Below are positions 40,997 to 49,338 of a DNA stretch of 64,000 nt, piece by piece. Below the pieces are notes generated by a model. It searched no databases. It saw nothing but the letters and a program-made list of their open reading frames with translations, and had not been told where the DNA came from. Position 1 is the stretch's first letter. The number at the start of each line of letters is the position of its first letter. Source of the stretch: Xanthocytophaga flava (GTDB lineage: Bacteria; Bacteroidota; Bacteroidia; Cytophagales; 172606-1); contig JASJOS010000005.1 in the NCBI GenBank assembly GCA_030068525.1, forward strand, positions 248,001 to 312,000, written 5' to 3'. Position numbers and translations under genes: made by a program.

Positions 40997-42013
40997 TTAT
41001 CTTGCATTGACTTTGACCAAACGAATAGGCTGGGTTGCAGGTAGCAATCCGGCCTTTAATATGATTAATTGACCTTTCTCACTTGCAACATATGCTGCAA
41101 AACCTGTGCCAAGGCCTTTTCTTGCTTCTCCACTTACAATGTATAAGTCCCGATATAACGGATACTGCTTTGTTTTTAGATAAGCAGCGTAAGGTTGATA
41201 GTAATCGTCTATTGTAGGATCATTTTTCTCTGCTAATGCCACAACAGAAACATCTTTTCTGGCAAACTGTTGTTTTGGATCATCTACATCGCTAATCCAG
41301 CTTACTCCAATCAGACCTATTGCATTTTCATTTTGTTGTACATACTCAATCACTTTTTTATTAGACTGAGCAGCATATATCTTTTTATCAAAGTCATTTC
41401 CTAAACCAAATTTTCTCTTAATAAAGGAGAGATTACTGGAATTTCCATTATCAAAAACAATCACAATATCCTTTGTAGGACCTTGCCCACTTACCTCTTT
41501 CCATGTTTTAATAGATCCATTGAGAATAGCGCGAAAGCGATTCATTGTCAGTAAAGAATCTGCATTTTTCTTATTGACAATTAAAGCCACAGCTTCTGTA
41601 GCAATCTTCAAACTATCAGGTGTTATTTTTCTTTTTGCATAAAACTCTAACTCCTCTGCACTAAAAGATCTTGTAATGATTACAGATCGTACACTATCAG
41701 CCAACATTAATCTCATTGCTTGAGCTTCTGTAGTATAAATAGGTGTTACCTTTGCATACTTATAAGAAGCTTGAAACGCATCTACTTCTGCTTGTATTAA
41801 TGGTTGAAATGACTCATCAACAGCAATCGCAATTTTACCTTGGGTGGGAGTATCGGCTGCTCTTTCCTGGCAAGCAGTGAATGAGACAAATGAGGCAATT
41901 AAGAAGAATCCTTGTAACGATGACAGGATTTCTTTATAATACTTTCTAGTTGTTTGCCTAGCTGGGCAATAGCTGTTTTGCAGCTCTGTAGATTCTAAAT
42001 ATTCCATACCCAA
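40997..42013 (-). CDS. PstS-like substrate-binding lipoprotein
   Basis: 338 aa. A charged N-terminal stretch leads to a lipoprotein signal (GFFLIASFVSFTAC, Cys about 47) and a periplasmic binding-protein fold of the phosphate-binding type: GKIAIAVDESFQPLIQAEV, PDSLKIATEAVALIVNK, FRAILNGSIKTWKEV (PstS-typical), FDNGNSSNLSFIKRKFG, and AIGLIGVSWISDVDD. The ATG at 42013 or 42007 forces a 56-bp overlap with the upstream small membrane protein gene; no later start keeps the signal peptide. No pstCAB genes are near. Its placement in a TonB/ExbBD operon is conserved in Bacteroidota by my recollection; ligand unknown. Confidence 0.88.
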   Translation of the reverse strand: MGMEYLESTELQNSYCPARQTTRKYYKEILSSLQGFFLIASFVSFTACQERAADTPTQGKIAIAVDESFQPLIQAEVDAFQASYKYAKVTPIYTTEAQAMRLMLADSVRSVIITRSFSAEELEFYAKRKITPDSLKIATEAVALIVNKKNADSLLTMNRFRAILNGSIKTWKEVSGQGPTKDIVIVFDNGNSSNLSFIKRKFGLGNDFDKKIYAAQSNKKVIEYVQQNENAIGLIGVSWISDVDDPKQQFARKDVSVVALAEKNDPTIDDYYQPYAAYLKTKQYPLYRDLYIVSGEARKGLGTGFAAYVASEKGQLIILKAGLLPATQPIRLVKVNAR

Positions 42014-42170
42014 TAATGGCTATTCCTAATATTAATTTCATGCCTTTCGGCAATATAGCATCTGCAAAGTCAGTGAAGATTATTGCTATGCCTAAAATCA
42101 CATAGACCAATGCCATAACTATTCCAAAAATGGCAAAAATAGTTTCGTGCAAAGGTCTATGCGATTTCAT
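41958..42170 (-). CDS. Small membrane protein with two helices, in the TonB operon
   Basis: 70 aa. Two hydrophobic helices (ETIFAIFGIVMALVYVILGIA and GMKLILGIAIIGYGIFRIY) joined by a short Asp-containing loop, ending in a basic tail. The stop overlaps the first 56 bp of the PstS-like gene, which suggests translational coupling. It begins 28 bp after tonB. No known domain; perhaps a membrane adaptor of the energy-transduction complex. Confidence 0.75.
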   Translation of the reverse strand: MKSHRPLHETIFAIFGIVMALVYVILGIAIIFTDFADAILPKGMKLILGIAIIGYGIFRIYRAAKQLLPS

Positions 42171-42198
42171 TATACTTTTGATTTTTTAATTTATTAAA

Positions 42199-43011
42199 CT
42201 ATTGAGATGCCAATGTAAAGCTGATTGGTAAGCTATAGCGAACTGGAACACTACGTCCACTTTGACGACCGGCTTTCCATTTTGGCATAGAGCTAACTAC
42301 ACGTTTCGCTTCTTCATCACAACCATATCCTATACCCTTAGCAATTGTTACATCTTTGATAGTACCATCAGCACCTACAACGAATGACACAAAAACCTTG
42401 CCCTGGATATTCTGATTACGAGCTTGAGCTGGATAACGCAGGTTTTTCTGCAGGTATTTACCAAGTTCTGCAATTCCACCTGGAAATTCAGGCATCTGTT
42501 CTACAGCCACGAAAGGCTGTTCTTCTTCTCCTTTCCCTTCTGACAACACAGAGGGAGCAGACTCAGGTAAACCTAAGTCAACAGCAGTTTCCTCACCTTC
42601 CTGGGTTTCCATTGCAATCTGCTTATTTTCTGTTTCTTCAACCCGAGTTACAGGTTCTACAGCTTCTTCAGCAGTTACAACTTCCATTTCCACAAACCGG
42701 ATAGTTGCTACTTTGGGTGGCGGCGGTGCAGGCGGTGGCGGTGGCGGCGGTGGTTCACTTGGATCTACAGGTGGTGGTGGTGGTAGGTTAGCTAAGTCAG
42801 CTACTACTTCTACCGCTTCTTCAGTGTCTTCCTGTGTTGTGACAAATTGCATAAACAGGAAAGCAACGATAAAAAGCGCACCACCAATCAGCAAAGAACG
42901 CAGCACAATACGCTGATAGTTCTTACGGATCATATAAGCTCCGTAAGAGTGATTTCTGCCCTCAAAGACAATATCGTCTAAGGTGACACTCGGCGACTTA
43001 TAATCTATCAT
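42199..43011 (-). CDS. tonB: Energy transducer TonB
   Basis: 270 aa. A single membrane helix (about 35-53, SLLIGGALFIVAFLFMQFV) anchors the protein; a proline-rich spacer (about 75-97, PPPPPVDPSEPPPPPPPP) spans the periplasm; the C-terminal domain (about 185-270) has GGIAELGKYLQKNLRYPAQARNQNIQGKVFVSFVV and ends with PVRYSLPISFTL. It passes the energy of the ExbBD motor to TonB-dependent receptors such as the two in this window. The N-terminal region includes YGAYMIRKNYQRI, typical of Bacteroidota TonB. Only 2 bp separate it from the upstream exbD. Confidence 0.95.
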   Translation of the reverse strand: MIDYKSPSVTLDDIVFEGRNHSYGAYMIRKNYQRIVLRSLLIGGALFIVAFLFMQFVTTQEDTEEAVEVVADLANLPPPPPVDPSEPPPPPPPPAPPPPKVATIRFVEMEVVTAEEAVEPVTRVEETENKQIAMETQEGEETAVDLGLPESAPSVLSEGKGEEEQPFVAVEQMPEFPGGIAELGKYLQKNLRYPAQARNQNIQGKVFVSFVVGADGTIKDVTIAKGIGYGCDEEAKRVVSSMPKWKAGRQSGRSVPVRYSLPISFTLASQ

Positions 43012-43013
43012 GA

Positions 43014-43553
43014 TCAGTCAGTGATGTTATGTTCTGTTTTATACCGTTGAATAATTTCCTTATCCTGAGGATAAAGCTGCTGGATAGCGTATACTTTGGC
43101 ATCTGTGATTTTCATCTCATCCAAAATATCTACCACATTCTTATAAGATGCTTCTGCTGTTGGTTTAATAATAAATACAGCATCCTTTTGCAAACTTTTA
43201 CCCTTCGCAACCATTTCTACAGCCACTTTCCGAAATCCTTCTGCTGAATAATCAGTTGTGAAAACTTCGGGCGTTTCAACACCTTTGTAATAGAAAATAC
43301 GGTTATTTTTATCTAATACTATAGTAGTTGTCACGCGTTCATCTACTTTAGGAGGTGGCGGGTCATTAGGCTTAGGCTTTTCTGGCATATTCAGTGACAT
43401 TGTATTTGGCTTACTTAATGTAGTCGTAAGCATAAAAAACGTCACTAATAAGAATGCCAAATCTACCATTGGTGTCATATCAACTTTTGTCGAGGCCTTC
43501 TTGGCACCTTTCTTTTTACCACCACCCTTACCACCGGTATCTACATCTGCCAT
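43014..43553 (-). CDS. exbD: Biopolymer transport protein ExbD (second copy)
   Basis: 179 aa. A Gly/Lys-rich N terminus precedes STKVDMTPMVDLAFLLVTFFMLTTTL, the single helix with the proton-relay Asp; a periplasmic domain follows with TTIVLDKNNRIFYYKG and VFIIKPTAEASYKNVVDILDEM. It belongs to the ExbB/ExbD proton channel driving TonB. It is larger than E. coli ExbD (about 140 aa), as normal in this phylum. The gene directly precedes tonB (2-bp gap) and follows a first exbD by 78 bp. Two ExbDs with one ExbB suggest a heteromeric motor. Confidence 0.93.
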   Translation of the reverse strand: MADVDTGGKGGGKKKGAKKASTKVDMTPMVDLAFLLVTFFMLTTTLSKPNTMSLNMPEKPKPNDPPPPKVDERVTTTIVLDKNNRIFYYKGVETPEVFTTDYSAEGFRKVAVEMVAKGKSLQKDAVFIIKPTAEASYKNVVDILDEMKITDAKVYAIQQLYPQDKEIIQRYKTEHNITD

Positions 43554-43631
43554 TTCTATAAATCAGTTAAAAGGTTAACAAATAAATTATTTGAACAGTC
43601 TTTGGAAATCATTAATAAACTAGTATGTATA

Positions 43632-44276
43632 TTAATGATTTCTTCTCTCTCCACCAAAACCTGCCGGCATTTGCTCCAGATTGGTAATGAGGTTGAACTT
43701 ATTCAGATTCTGCTTCATCAAGGTATCAATTACCTTCTGAATCACCTCATATTTTGTGTCCTTATCTGCCTTAATTACAATACGAAGCTGTTGTTGAACG
43801 CCAAAGGTTTCCACTTGAGCCAAACGAGCATACGAAACCCAGTTATCTAGCTGATTATCAAGCGAATCCGTTGGAATACCTTTTTGCAAGGCAGCTCTTT
43901 CTCTCCCTTTCGCATGTAGCACATTCTTGAGATTGGCAATTGGAGCTCCAAACATCTCAGTCAGACGAAATTGATTTTTTTCTCCTTCACTGAAAGAAAC
44001 CTGATATCTCCCTGCCATCTTATCCAGCATAGCCAGACGTGTTTTTTCACTATCTACTTTTAGGAATACTTGCCCGTCTTTGTCAATACTGATAACAAGA
44101 ACATCTCGGTCAGGCAATACAGTCTCTGATACAGAACCAGGTGTATCAACAACAACAGGTTCTTCTTCTCTTGCAGTTGCGGTTAATATGAAGAAGGTTA
44201 GTAGCAAAAAAGCCACATCACACATTGCAGTCATATCAAGCGATATGGATTTACGGGGAACTTTTACTTTTGCCAT
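43632..44276 (-). CDS. exbD: Biopolymer transport protein ExbD (first copy)
   Basis: 214 aa. N-terminal PRKSISLDMTAMCDVAFLLLTFFILT contains the membrane helix with its conserved Asp; the periplasmic part has VLVISIDKDGQVFLKVD and QQQLRIVIKADKDTKYEVIQKVIDTL, standard ExbD strands. It has an insertion (about 80-140) not present in the second copy, and ends in a basic tail. A 210-bp gap holding a hairpin separates it from exbB upstream. Probably pairs with the second ExbD in one motor complex. Confidence 0.92.
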   Translation of the reverse strand: MAKVKVPRKSISLDMTAMCDVAFLLLTFFILTATAREEEPVVVDTPGSVSETVLPDRDVLVISIDKDGQVFLKVDSEKTRLAMLDKMAGRYQVSFSEGEKNQFRLTEMFGAPIANLKNVLHAKGRERAALQKGIPTDSLDNQLDNWVSYARLAQVETFGVQQQLRIVIKADKDTKYEVIQKVIDTLMKQNLNKFNLITNLEQMPAGFGGERRNH

Positions 44277-44430
44277 AATGATGTCTCTTTTTTACAAGCA
44301 TTATAAAGAAATCTTGCATGAATGAATCCGTTTTATCTATAGATGCAGAAGGCCTGCACATTCCATAAACTTTTTTACTTTTTTTTTCAAAAAGTTCACT
44401 TTGCTCAACTATGCGGAATTCAATCAATAA

Positions 44431-44473
44431 GAAGTAACCAACCCATACATGAATAGTATTTGTTGGTTACTTC
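44431..44473 (-). terminator. Hairpin between exbB and exbD
   Basis: Twelve perfect pairs, GAAGTAACCAAC (44431-44442) with its complement (44462-44473), 13 nt past the exbB stop. On the minus strand the trailing sequence TTCTTATTG is only weakly T-rich, so it may be a partial terminator or 3'-stabilising stem that raises exbB mRNA over the distal genes. Confidence 0.65.
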
Positions 44474-44486
44474 AATCTTTATCAGA

Positions 44487-45323
44487 TTAGTTATGTTTAG
44501 AAGCAAAGTTTTGCATAATGCTAAAACCAGCTTCATCAATGCTATACGTTAACGTATCGATTTTACTTGTAAAGAAGTTATAAGCAATGATTGCAAGAGC
44601 AGAAGTACCGATACCTAATGCAGTGTTGATCAAGGCTTCAGAAATACCAGTTGAAAGTGCAGATGAATCAGGAGCACCTGCTTGTGCCATACCAGCAAAT
44701 GCACGGATCATACCCATTACCGTTCCTAACAGACCTGTCAACGTAGCTACAGAAGCAAGTGTTGCAATGATAGTCAGGTTTTTCTCCAACATAGGCAATT
44801 CTAATGCAGTAGAATCTTCCAACTCTTTCTGGATAGCCAGAACTTTTTGGTCTTTGCTCATAGTAGTATCAACAGCCATCTCTTTGTATTTGTGCAATAC
44901 AGAGTTGATAACATTTCCTACAGATCCTTTTTGTTTGTCACACTCAGCAAGTGCTTCGTTGATATTATCAGAAGCAAGAGATGATTTTACTTTTCTAACA
45001 AACACGTCAATTGATCCAGTACCTGTTGCTTTACCAAGAGTGAAAGCCCGCTCAATAGAGAAAACAATTACAGATAACAACATTGTCATCAAAACTGGTA
45101 CGATAAATCCACCTTTGTAAACTGTACCCAAATAATCGCCAGGGATAGGTTCATTTTTGTTATCTCCACCTTCGAAGTGAGAACCATCTCCCAGAATGAA
45201 ATTATAAATACAAACGGCAATGATAAAAATGAGTACAATAGTTAAAACGGCGAACCAGTTACCACCTGATGATTTTTTTTCACCTGTCTTTGGAGCAGCG
45301 GGCTTTGTTGCTTGATTTTTCAT
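44487..45323 (-). CDS. exbB: Proton channel ExbB (MotA/TolQ/ExbB family)
   Basis: 278 aa. A cytoplasmic basic N terminus, one helix (about 22-44), then the family core: VLMTMLLSVIVFSIERAFTLGKA, LPMLEKNLTIIATLASVATLTGLLGTVMGMIRAF, and ISEALINTALGIGTSALAIIAYNFF. These last two hold the channel helices and conserved Thr/Glu. ExbB pentamers with ExbD form the proton motor for TonB. First gene of a seven-gene minus-strand operon ending at 39263. The long A/T-rich region upstream (45324-45696) should contain the promoter, but I could not fix it. Confidence 0.95.
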   Translation of the reverse strand: MKNQATKPAAPKTGEKKSSGGNWFAVLTIVLIFIIAVCIYNFILGDGSHFEGGDNKNEPIPGDYLGTVYKGGFIVPVLMTMLLSVIVFSIERAFTLGKATGTGSIDVFVRKVKSSLASDNINEALAECDKQKGSVGNVINSVLHKYKEMAVDTTMSKDQKVLAIQKELEDSTALELPMLEKNLTIIATLASVATLTGLLGTVMGMIRAFAGMAQAGAPDSSALSTGISEALINTALGIGTSALAIIAYNFFTSKIDTLTYSIDEAGFSIMQNFASKHN

Positions 45324-45696
45324 CCAATTTAAACGTTTATAAGTGATTAATTAAAAGATTAGGTTTAAAACGACACAATAATATTAAAAATAAATTAAAC
45401 TTATTACATTCTGGCAATTACAAAATAAAAGGCGGTTTTTAAATGGTTATGAACAATTTTTATATCTAAACTTCAAAAATATTAAAATTTAATTAAAGAT
45501 TCCTATACACAAACCCCATTTTTAACAAAAAAATAATTTAAGGTTCGCAAAGCTATCTATATATATTACATATGACAGAAAGGTAAATGTCTGAAAGCAA
45601 TTTTCTTAAATTTTTTATAAAAAAAGTCTAAGATTCAAATAGCAACTCGATTTACTAAAACCTCTATTTATTTTCAATATTGCTGTTAGAATTGGT
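45324..45696. other. 373-bp AT-rich intergenic region upstream of exbB
   Basis: Lies between the amino-acid permease stop and exbB. Strongly AT-rich with runs of A and T. No ORF, no convincing hairpin; the best minus-strand -7 candidate, TATTATTG about 50 nt before exbB, has one mismatch and no -33 partner. Confidence 0.45.
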
Positions 45697-47154
45697 TTAG
45701 GCAACTTTTTGGTTTTGCAATTTGCTATGATGACGTCCATAAGCAAAGTACACAACTAATCCGATAAGCATCCATACAATCAAACGAATCCAGTTTTCTG
45801 CTCCTAAGCCAATAATCATTGCCAAGCAAACCAATGCACCTAAAATAGGTACAACTGGAGAGAATGGAGTTTTAAAAGGACGTGGAGTATTAGGATCTGT
45901 TTTTCGCATAATAATTACTCCTATACAAACAAGCACAAAGGCAAACAATGTCCCAATACTTGTCATATCACCCACTACATCACCAGGAATAAAGGCAGCA
46001 AACAACCCTACAAACACAAAAAAAATCTGATTCGATTTATAAGGTGTTTGATAGACAGGATGTACTTTAGAGAAAATTGGAGGTACCAATCCATCTTTTG
46101 ACATAGAGAAAAATACGCGGGATTGTCCTAAAAGCATTACCAGAATTACAGAAGAAAACCCTGCCAGAATAGCAATAGTTACAAAAAGTGCTAACCAGCT
46201 ATATTTAGTCATATAGGTTTCGATTGCATAAGCAACAGAAGCTTCTTTACCAGCTTTTTCAAATTCAGTGTAATTAGCAACACCAGTAAGTACGTGAGCA
46301 AATAAGATATATAAAACTGTACAGATAGCCAGAGATACCAGAATACCAAAAGGCATATCACGTTTAGGATCTTTGGTTTCCTGTGCAGCGGTTGATACAG
46401 CATCAAATCCGATGAATGCAAAAAATACAGTCCCTGCTCCTGCCAGGATACCACCCCATCCATGTTCAAAGAATCCTTCATGTCCAGCAGTTCCTTCCGG
46501 AATCATATATGGAGTATGGTTAACAGGATTAATATAAGACCACCCCAAAGCAATAAATAATATAACGATGGCAACCTTTATAATTACAATGATACCATTT
46601 ACTGTAGCAGATTCAGAGACACCTCTGATCAATATTAATGTAAGGAGAAAAATTATGAACAACGCAGGTATATTCATAATACCATGCACTCCATTATCAG
46701 ATTGAAACGGGGAATGACACCACTCATAAGGAATCTCCCACCCTGCAACAGACTTTAAAAGCTTATTCAAATATTCAGACCACGCAATTGAAACAGTAGC
46801 AGCACCCAATGCATATTCCAGAACAAGATCCCATCCAATAAACCAGGCAACAAATTCGCCCATTGTAGCATAAGAGTAAGTATAAGCACTACCAGCAATG
46901 GGAATCATAGAAGCAAATTCGGCATAACACAAACCAGCCAATGCACAACCTACTGCGGCCACAATAAATGATATGGTTACAGCAGCGCCTGCTGATTCTG
47001 CAGAAGCAGCAGCTGTTCGCACAAATAGACCAGCTCCGATAATAGCGCCGATCCCTAAAGCCACCAACGCCCACTTTCCAATACTCCGCTTAAGCTCCTT
47101 GGACTCTGCTTCCTGAAGTAGTTGTTCTAGATTTTTTTTTACAAATAAATTCAT
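45697..47154 (-). CDS. APC-family amino acid permease
   Basis: 485 aa with about 12 membrane helices. APC signature in the first helices: KWALVALGIGAIIGAGLFVRTAAAS (glycine-rich unwound helix), IPIAGSAYTYSYATMGEF and FIGWDLVLEYALGAA. Similar in length and motifs to the cationic amino acid transporter (CAT) / YhdG-type subgroup: FFAFIGFDAVSTAAQETKDPKRDMP is the helix 6 block. It imports an amino acid, substrate not determinable. The start MNLFVKKNLEQLLQEAESKELKRSIGKWA is typical for the group. Single gene; divergent from a VanX-like gene. Confidence 0.92.
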   Translation of the reverse strand: MNLFVKKNLEQLLQEAESKELKRSIGKWALVALGIGAIIGAGLFVRTAAASAESAGAAVTISFIVAAVGCALAGLCYAEFASMIPIAGSAYTYSYATMGEFVAWFIGWDLVLEYALGAATVSIAWSEYLNKLLKSVAGWEIPYEWCHSPFQSDNGVHGIMNIPALFIIFLLTLILIRGVSESATVNGIIVIIKVAIVILFIALGWSYINPVNHTPYMIPEGTAGHEGFFEHGWGGILAGAGTVFFAFIGFDAVSTAAQETKDPKRDMPFGILVSLAICTVLYILFAHVLTGVANYTEFEKAGKEASVAYAIETYMTKYSWLALFVTIAILAGFSSVILVMLLGQSRVFFSMSKDGLVPPIFSKVHPVYQTPYKSNQIFFVFVGLFAAFIPGDVVGDMTSIGTLFAFVLVCIGVIIMRKTDPNTPRPFKTPFSPVVPILGALVCLAMIIGLGAENWIRLIVWMLIGLVVYFAYGRHHSKLQNQKVA

Positions 47155-47622
47155 AAGGATGTAAGAATAAATACTTTATGTTTGTTTTAGGTTGATGAAT
47201 AGCTTAAATTTCTTTAATCAGAAGAACAATTCTCATCAAAAAGAGCGTCCAATATGTTAAAAGATTTTGATGTACGCCAATACCCAACCTATTTTTTTTA
47301 AAAAATTCGGCAAATCCCGCATTTTATTCGTTGAAAATTACCATAATTCCGTTAGAACCATAGTTTATTTTACAACTTGCCTTCATTTTACAACCTTGGT
47401 CTTTGATACATGTAGTAAATCTATCAAAAATGCTATTTTTTTCAAGATCCTATCACTGTCTTATATCTGCGTCCGGATAATTTATAGATATAGTCTCTTT
47501 GCGAAATCTACAATTACTTTTGGTAAAATATGTAATTTTGACACCTTACAGCACATTCGCAGTATATAATTGTGAATGTAGACAATATATTTCTATTGAT
47601 TATACTATTCCGTTTTATCTTC
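47155..47622. other. 468-bp divergent region between permease and VanX-like gene
   Basis: No credible gene. Two -7-like boxes occur on the plus strand (TACTTTTG 47515-47522 and TAATTTTG 47533-47540) ahead of the peptidase gene, neither with a TTG at the right distance. Short frames here have no protein character. Confidence 0.45.
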
Positions 47623-48411
47623 ATGTACGTTCAAGCTCGATTTGTATCTATATTTATTTTCACCCTTCTATTCTACTGCTGTACATCTTCGCAGGGAGAA
47701 AAAGCAAATAAAATAGAAGATACAAGCTCTCTCCAGCCTGTTAAACCAATAGATATATCTGCTCACGACTCATTATCTGATACTACAATTTCTATAAAAC
47801 GAGCTGATACTATTCAGCAGACATTATCAACAGCACGCCCCCCAATCCAACTTCATGAGATTCCAGATAGTGGGTTTGTAGAACTTATCCGGCTAGATTC
47901 GTCATTTATATTGGATCTACGGTATGCAACACCCAATAACTTTCTGAAGGAAAAGGTTTATGATTGTGCTAAGTGTCTCCTTCGAAAGGAAGCGGCAATG
48001 GCTCTGATCAAAGCTCAGTATATATTGTTAGCCAAAGGCTATCGTCTACGGCTATTTGATTGCTATCGTCCATTGGATGTACAGAAAAAGATGTGGAAGA
48101 TAATGCCTAATGATCACTTTGTGGGAAATCCTTATGGCAATGGTTCTATGCACAACAAAGGAGCGGCATTGGATCTTACACTGGCAGACAGTACAGGCAA
48201 AGAATTAGATATGGGAACTCCATTCGATTTCTTTGGAAAAGAAGCGTATCATGCCTATACAAAATTGCCAGCTGATGTACTTCAACGTAGACAACTACTC
48301 AAACAAACCATGATACAGGTAGGCTTTAGTCCTATTACATCTGAGTGGTGGCATTACTCGTATAAAGGAAAACGATATAAAGTTGCTAATTTCAAGCCTG
48401 ATTGTGAATAA
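47623..48411 (+). CDS. M15D (VanX-like) D-Ala-D-Ala dipeptidase lipoprotein
   Basis: 262 aa from the ATG at 47623 (MYVQARFVS), which gives a compact lipoprotein signal ending LLFYCC; a GTG at 47572 would add a second hydrophobic stretch. After a Ser/Thr-rich linker (about 25-75) comes the peptidase: FILDLRYATPNNFLKEKVY, RLRLFDCYRPLDVQ, the zinc motif SMHNKGAALDLTL (His and Asp ligands) and EWWHYSYKGKRY with the catalytic Glu and third ligand. VanX-type enzymes split D-Ala-D-Ala; housekeeping forms recycle wall peptides in the periplasm. Not linked to van resistance genes, so recycling is likelier. Confidence 0.92.
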   Translation: MYVQARFVSIFIFTLLFYCCTSSQGEKANKIEDTSSLQPVKPIDISAHDSLSDTTISIKRADTIQQTLSTARPPIQLHEIPDSGFVELIRLDSSFILDLRYATPNNFLKEKVYDCAKCLLRKEAAMALIKAQYILLAKGYRLRLFDCYRPLDVQKKMWKIMPNDHFVGNPYGNGSMHNKGAALDLTLADSTGKELDMGTPFDFFGKEAYHAYTKLPADVLQRRQLLKQTMIQVGFSPITSEWWHYSYKGKRYKVANFKPDCE

Positions 48412-48811
48412 TTATTGATTCACAGAACTTAGGTCATTACTCTTTTGGAAGATATCTATTGCTAAAGCTCTACAAAACTAGATACAGGTTTTACCCTTGT
48501 CCATTTTTTGTTATATAGTTTTATTGAGGACTATCCATATAAGGGAAGGCTATAGGAAGAATTTTGATTTGCGCATAGTTTACCTCAAGCTATTTTTTTA
48601 GCAAGGATAGGCAGTCCCGCTTATTGGTGGAAGAATTACGTCTAATTCACTACACTTCTTGTTATATGCATAACTCCAATCATATTTTATTTTGACCGGA
48701 ATTCCGATCATTTTTTTGTTTGCGCATAACTCACCGCAAAAAGAAAATCTGATCGGAATTCAACGCAATAGATTGATTGCTGTGAATTATGTGCAAAAGG
48801 GAATCACAGAT
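48412..48811. other. 400-bp intergenic region with palindromic repeats
   Basis: Convergent space between the VanX-like gene and the small PH-like gene. No ORF. It contains the second palindromic repeat copy (48699-48761), the end of a neighbouring unit (48668-48698) and a partial loop-like sequence TTGCGCATAGTTTACC near 48569-48584. Confidence 0.55.
48699..48761. repeat. 63-nt GAATTC-bounded palindromic repeat, copy 2
   Basis: Stem from GAATTC (48699-48704) to GAATTC (48756-48761), left arm ending TTGCG (48724), loop CATAACTCAC (48725-48734), right arm beginning CGCAAAAAG. It has the same length and design as 22959-23021 and about 84% identity, with most changes in the loop or keeping G-T/G-C pairing. 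The preceding 30 bp (CATAACTCC ... TTTTGACCG) also match the flank of copy 1. Confidence 0.78.
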
Positions 48812-49087
48812 TTAAGCTCTTTCAAGAATTAATTCTTTGATCCGTTCAGCGTCTCCCTTCGAAAATCCCTTGATTACAATTTCAGGTCTGGCCCTTGGAA
48901 GTATGCGAATAGTAGCGAAGAAAAGTCCACTGTCAATGTCAACACCTGATATATCAGAATAAAACACAAAATTGTCAGATCCACTTAATAACCGTTTGGT
49001 TCGGAAAGAAACACCTTTTTCGTTTAACACTACCTGATCAGGAGTGAACATGTCTTTAAGACGACTTGCAGAAAATACTTCGTTCAT
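48812..49087 (-). CDS. Small PH-like domain protein, 91 aa
   Basis: 91 aa, no signal. Strand pattern and the sequence VLNEKGVSFRTKRLLSGSDNFVFYSDISGVDIDSGLFFATIRILPRARPEIVIKGFSKGDAERIKELI fit a minimal bacterial pleckstrin-homology-like domain: seven strands followed by a helix with the GFSKGDAERIKELI ending. Such proteins are frequent in Bacteroidota, often without a known partner. It stands alone. Function unknown; the fold call is moderate. Confidence 0.7.
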   Translation of the reverse strand: MNEVFSASRLKDMFTPDQVVLNEKGVSFRTKRLLSGSDNFVFYSDISGVDIDSGLFFATIRILPRARPEIVIKGFSKGDAERIKELILERA

Positions 49088-49338
49088 AGTATGTTGTCTG
49101 TAGTATGAAAGTTTAAAAATAAAATCCTGTGAATACCTTGTTGGTCACTGCATTAATTGCAGAAACCAAAATAGGTAACCGAGTTACATAGTAAGATAAA
49201 AAAAGATGCCACTTTGAATAGTAAGAAGGGAAAGTAGGACTGAACATTTCTTTTGTATAGCTTCTGTCTATAATTTTATTCTCCATCAGGGAACCTGTTC
49301 TGATAGGCTACCGTTCTAAAACATTATATTTCGAGCAT

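Noticed and set aside
42713..42916. Glycine-rich plus-strand frame
   Set aside because: Antisense shadow of the proline-rich TonB spacer.
44587..45120. 177-aa plus-strand frame opposite exbB
   Set aside because: exbB has clear family motifs on the other strand; this frame is its complement.
47267..47711. Two plus-strand frames before the VanX-like gene
   Set aside because: No domains, AT-biased composition, one overlaps the true lipoprotein start in another frame.
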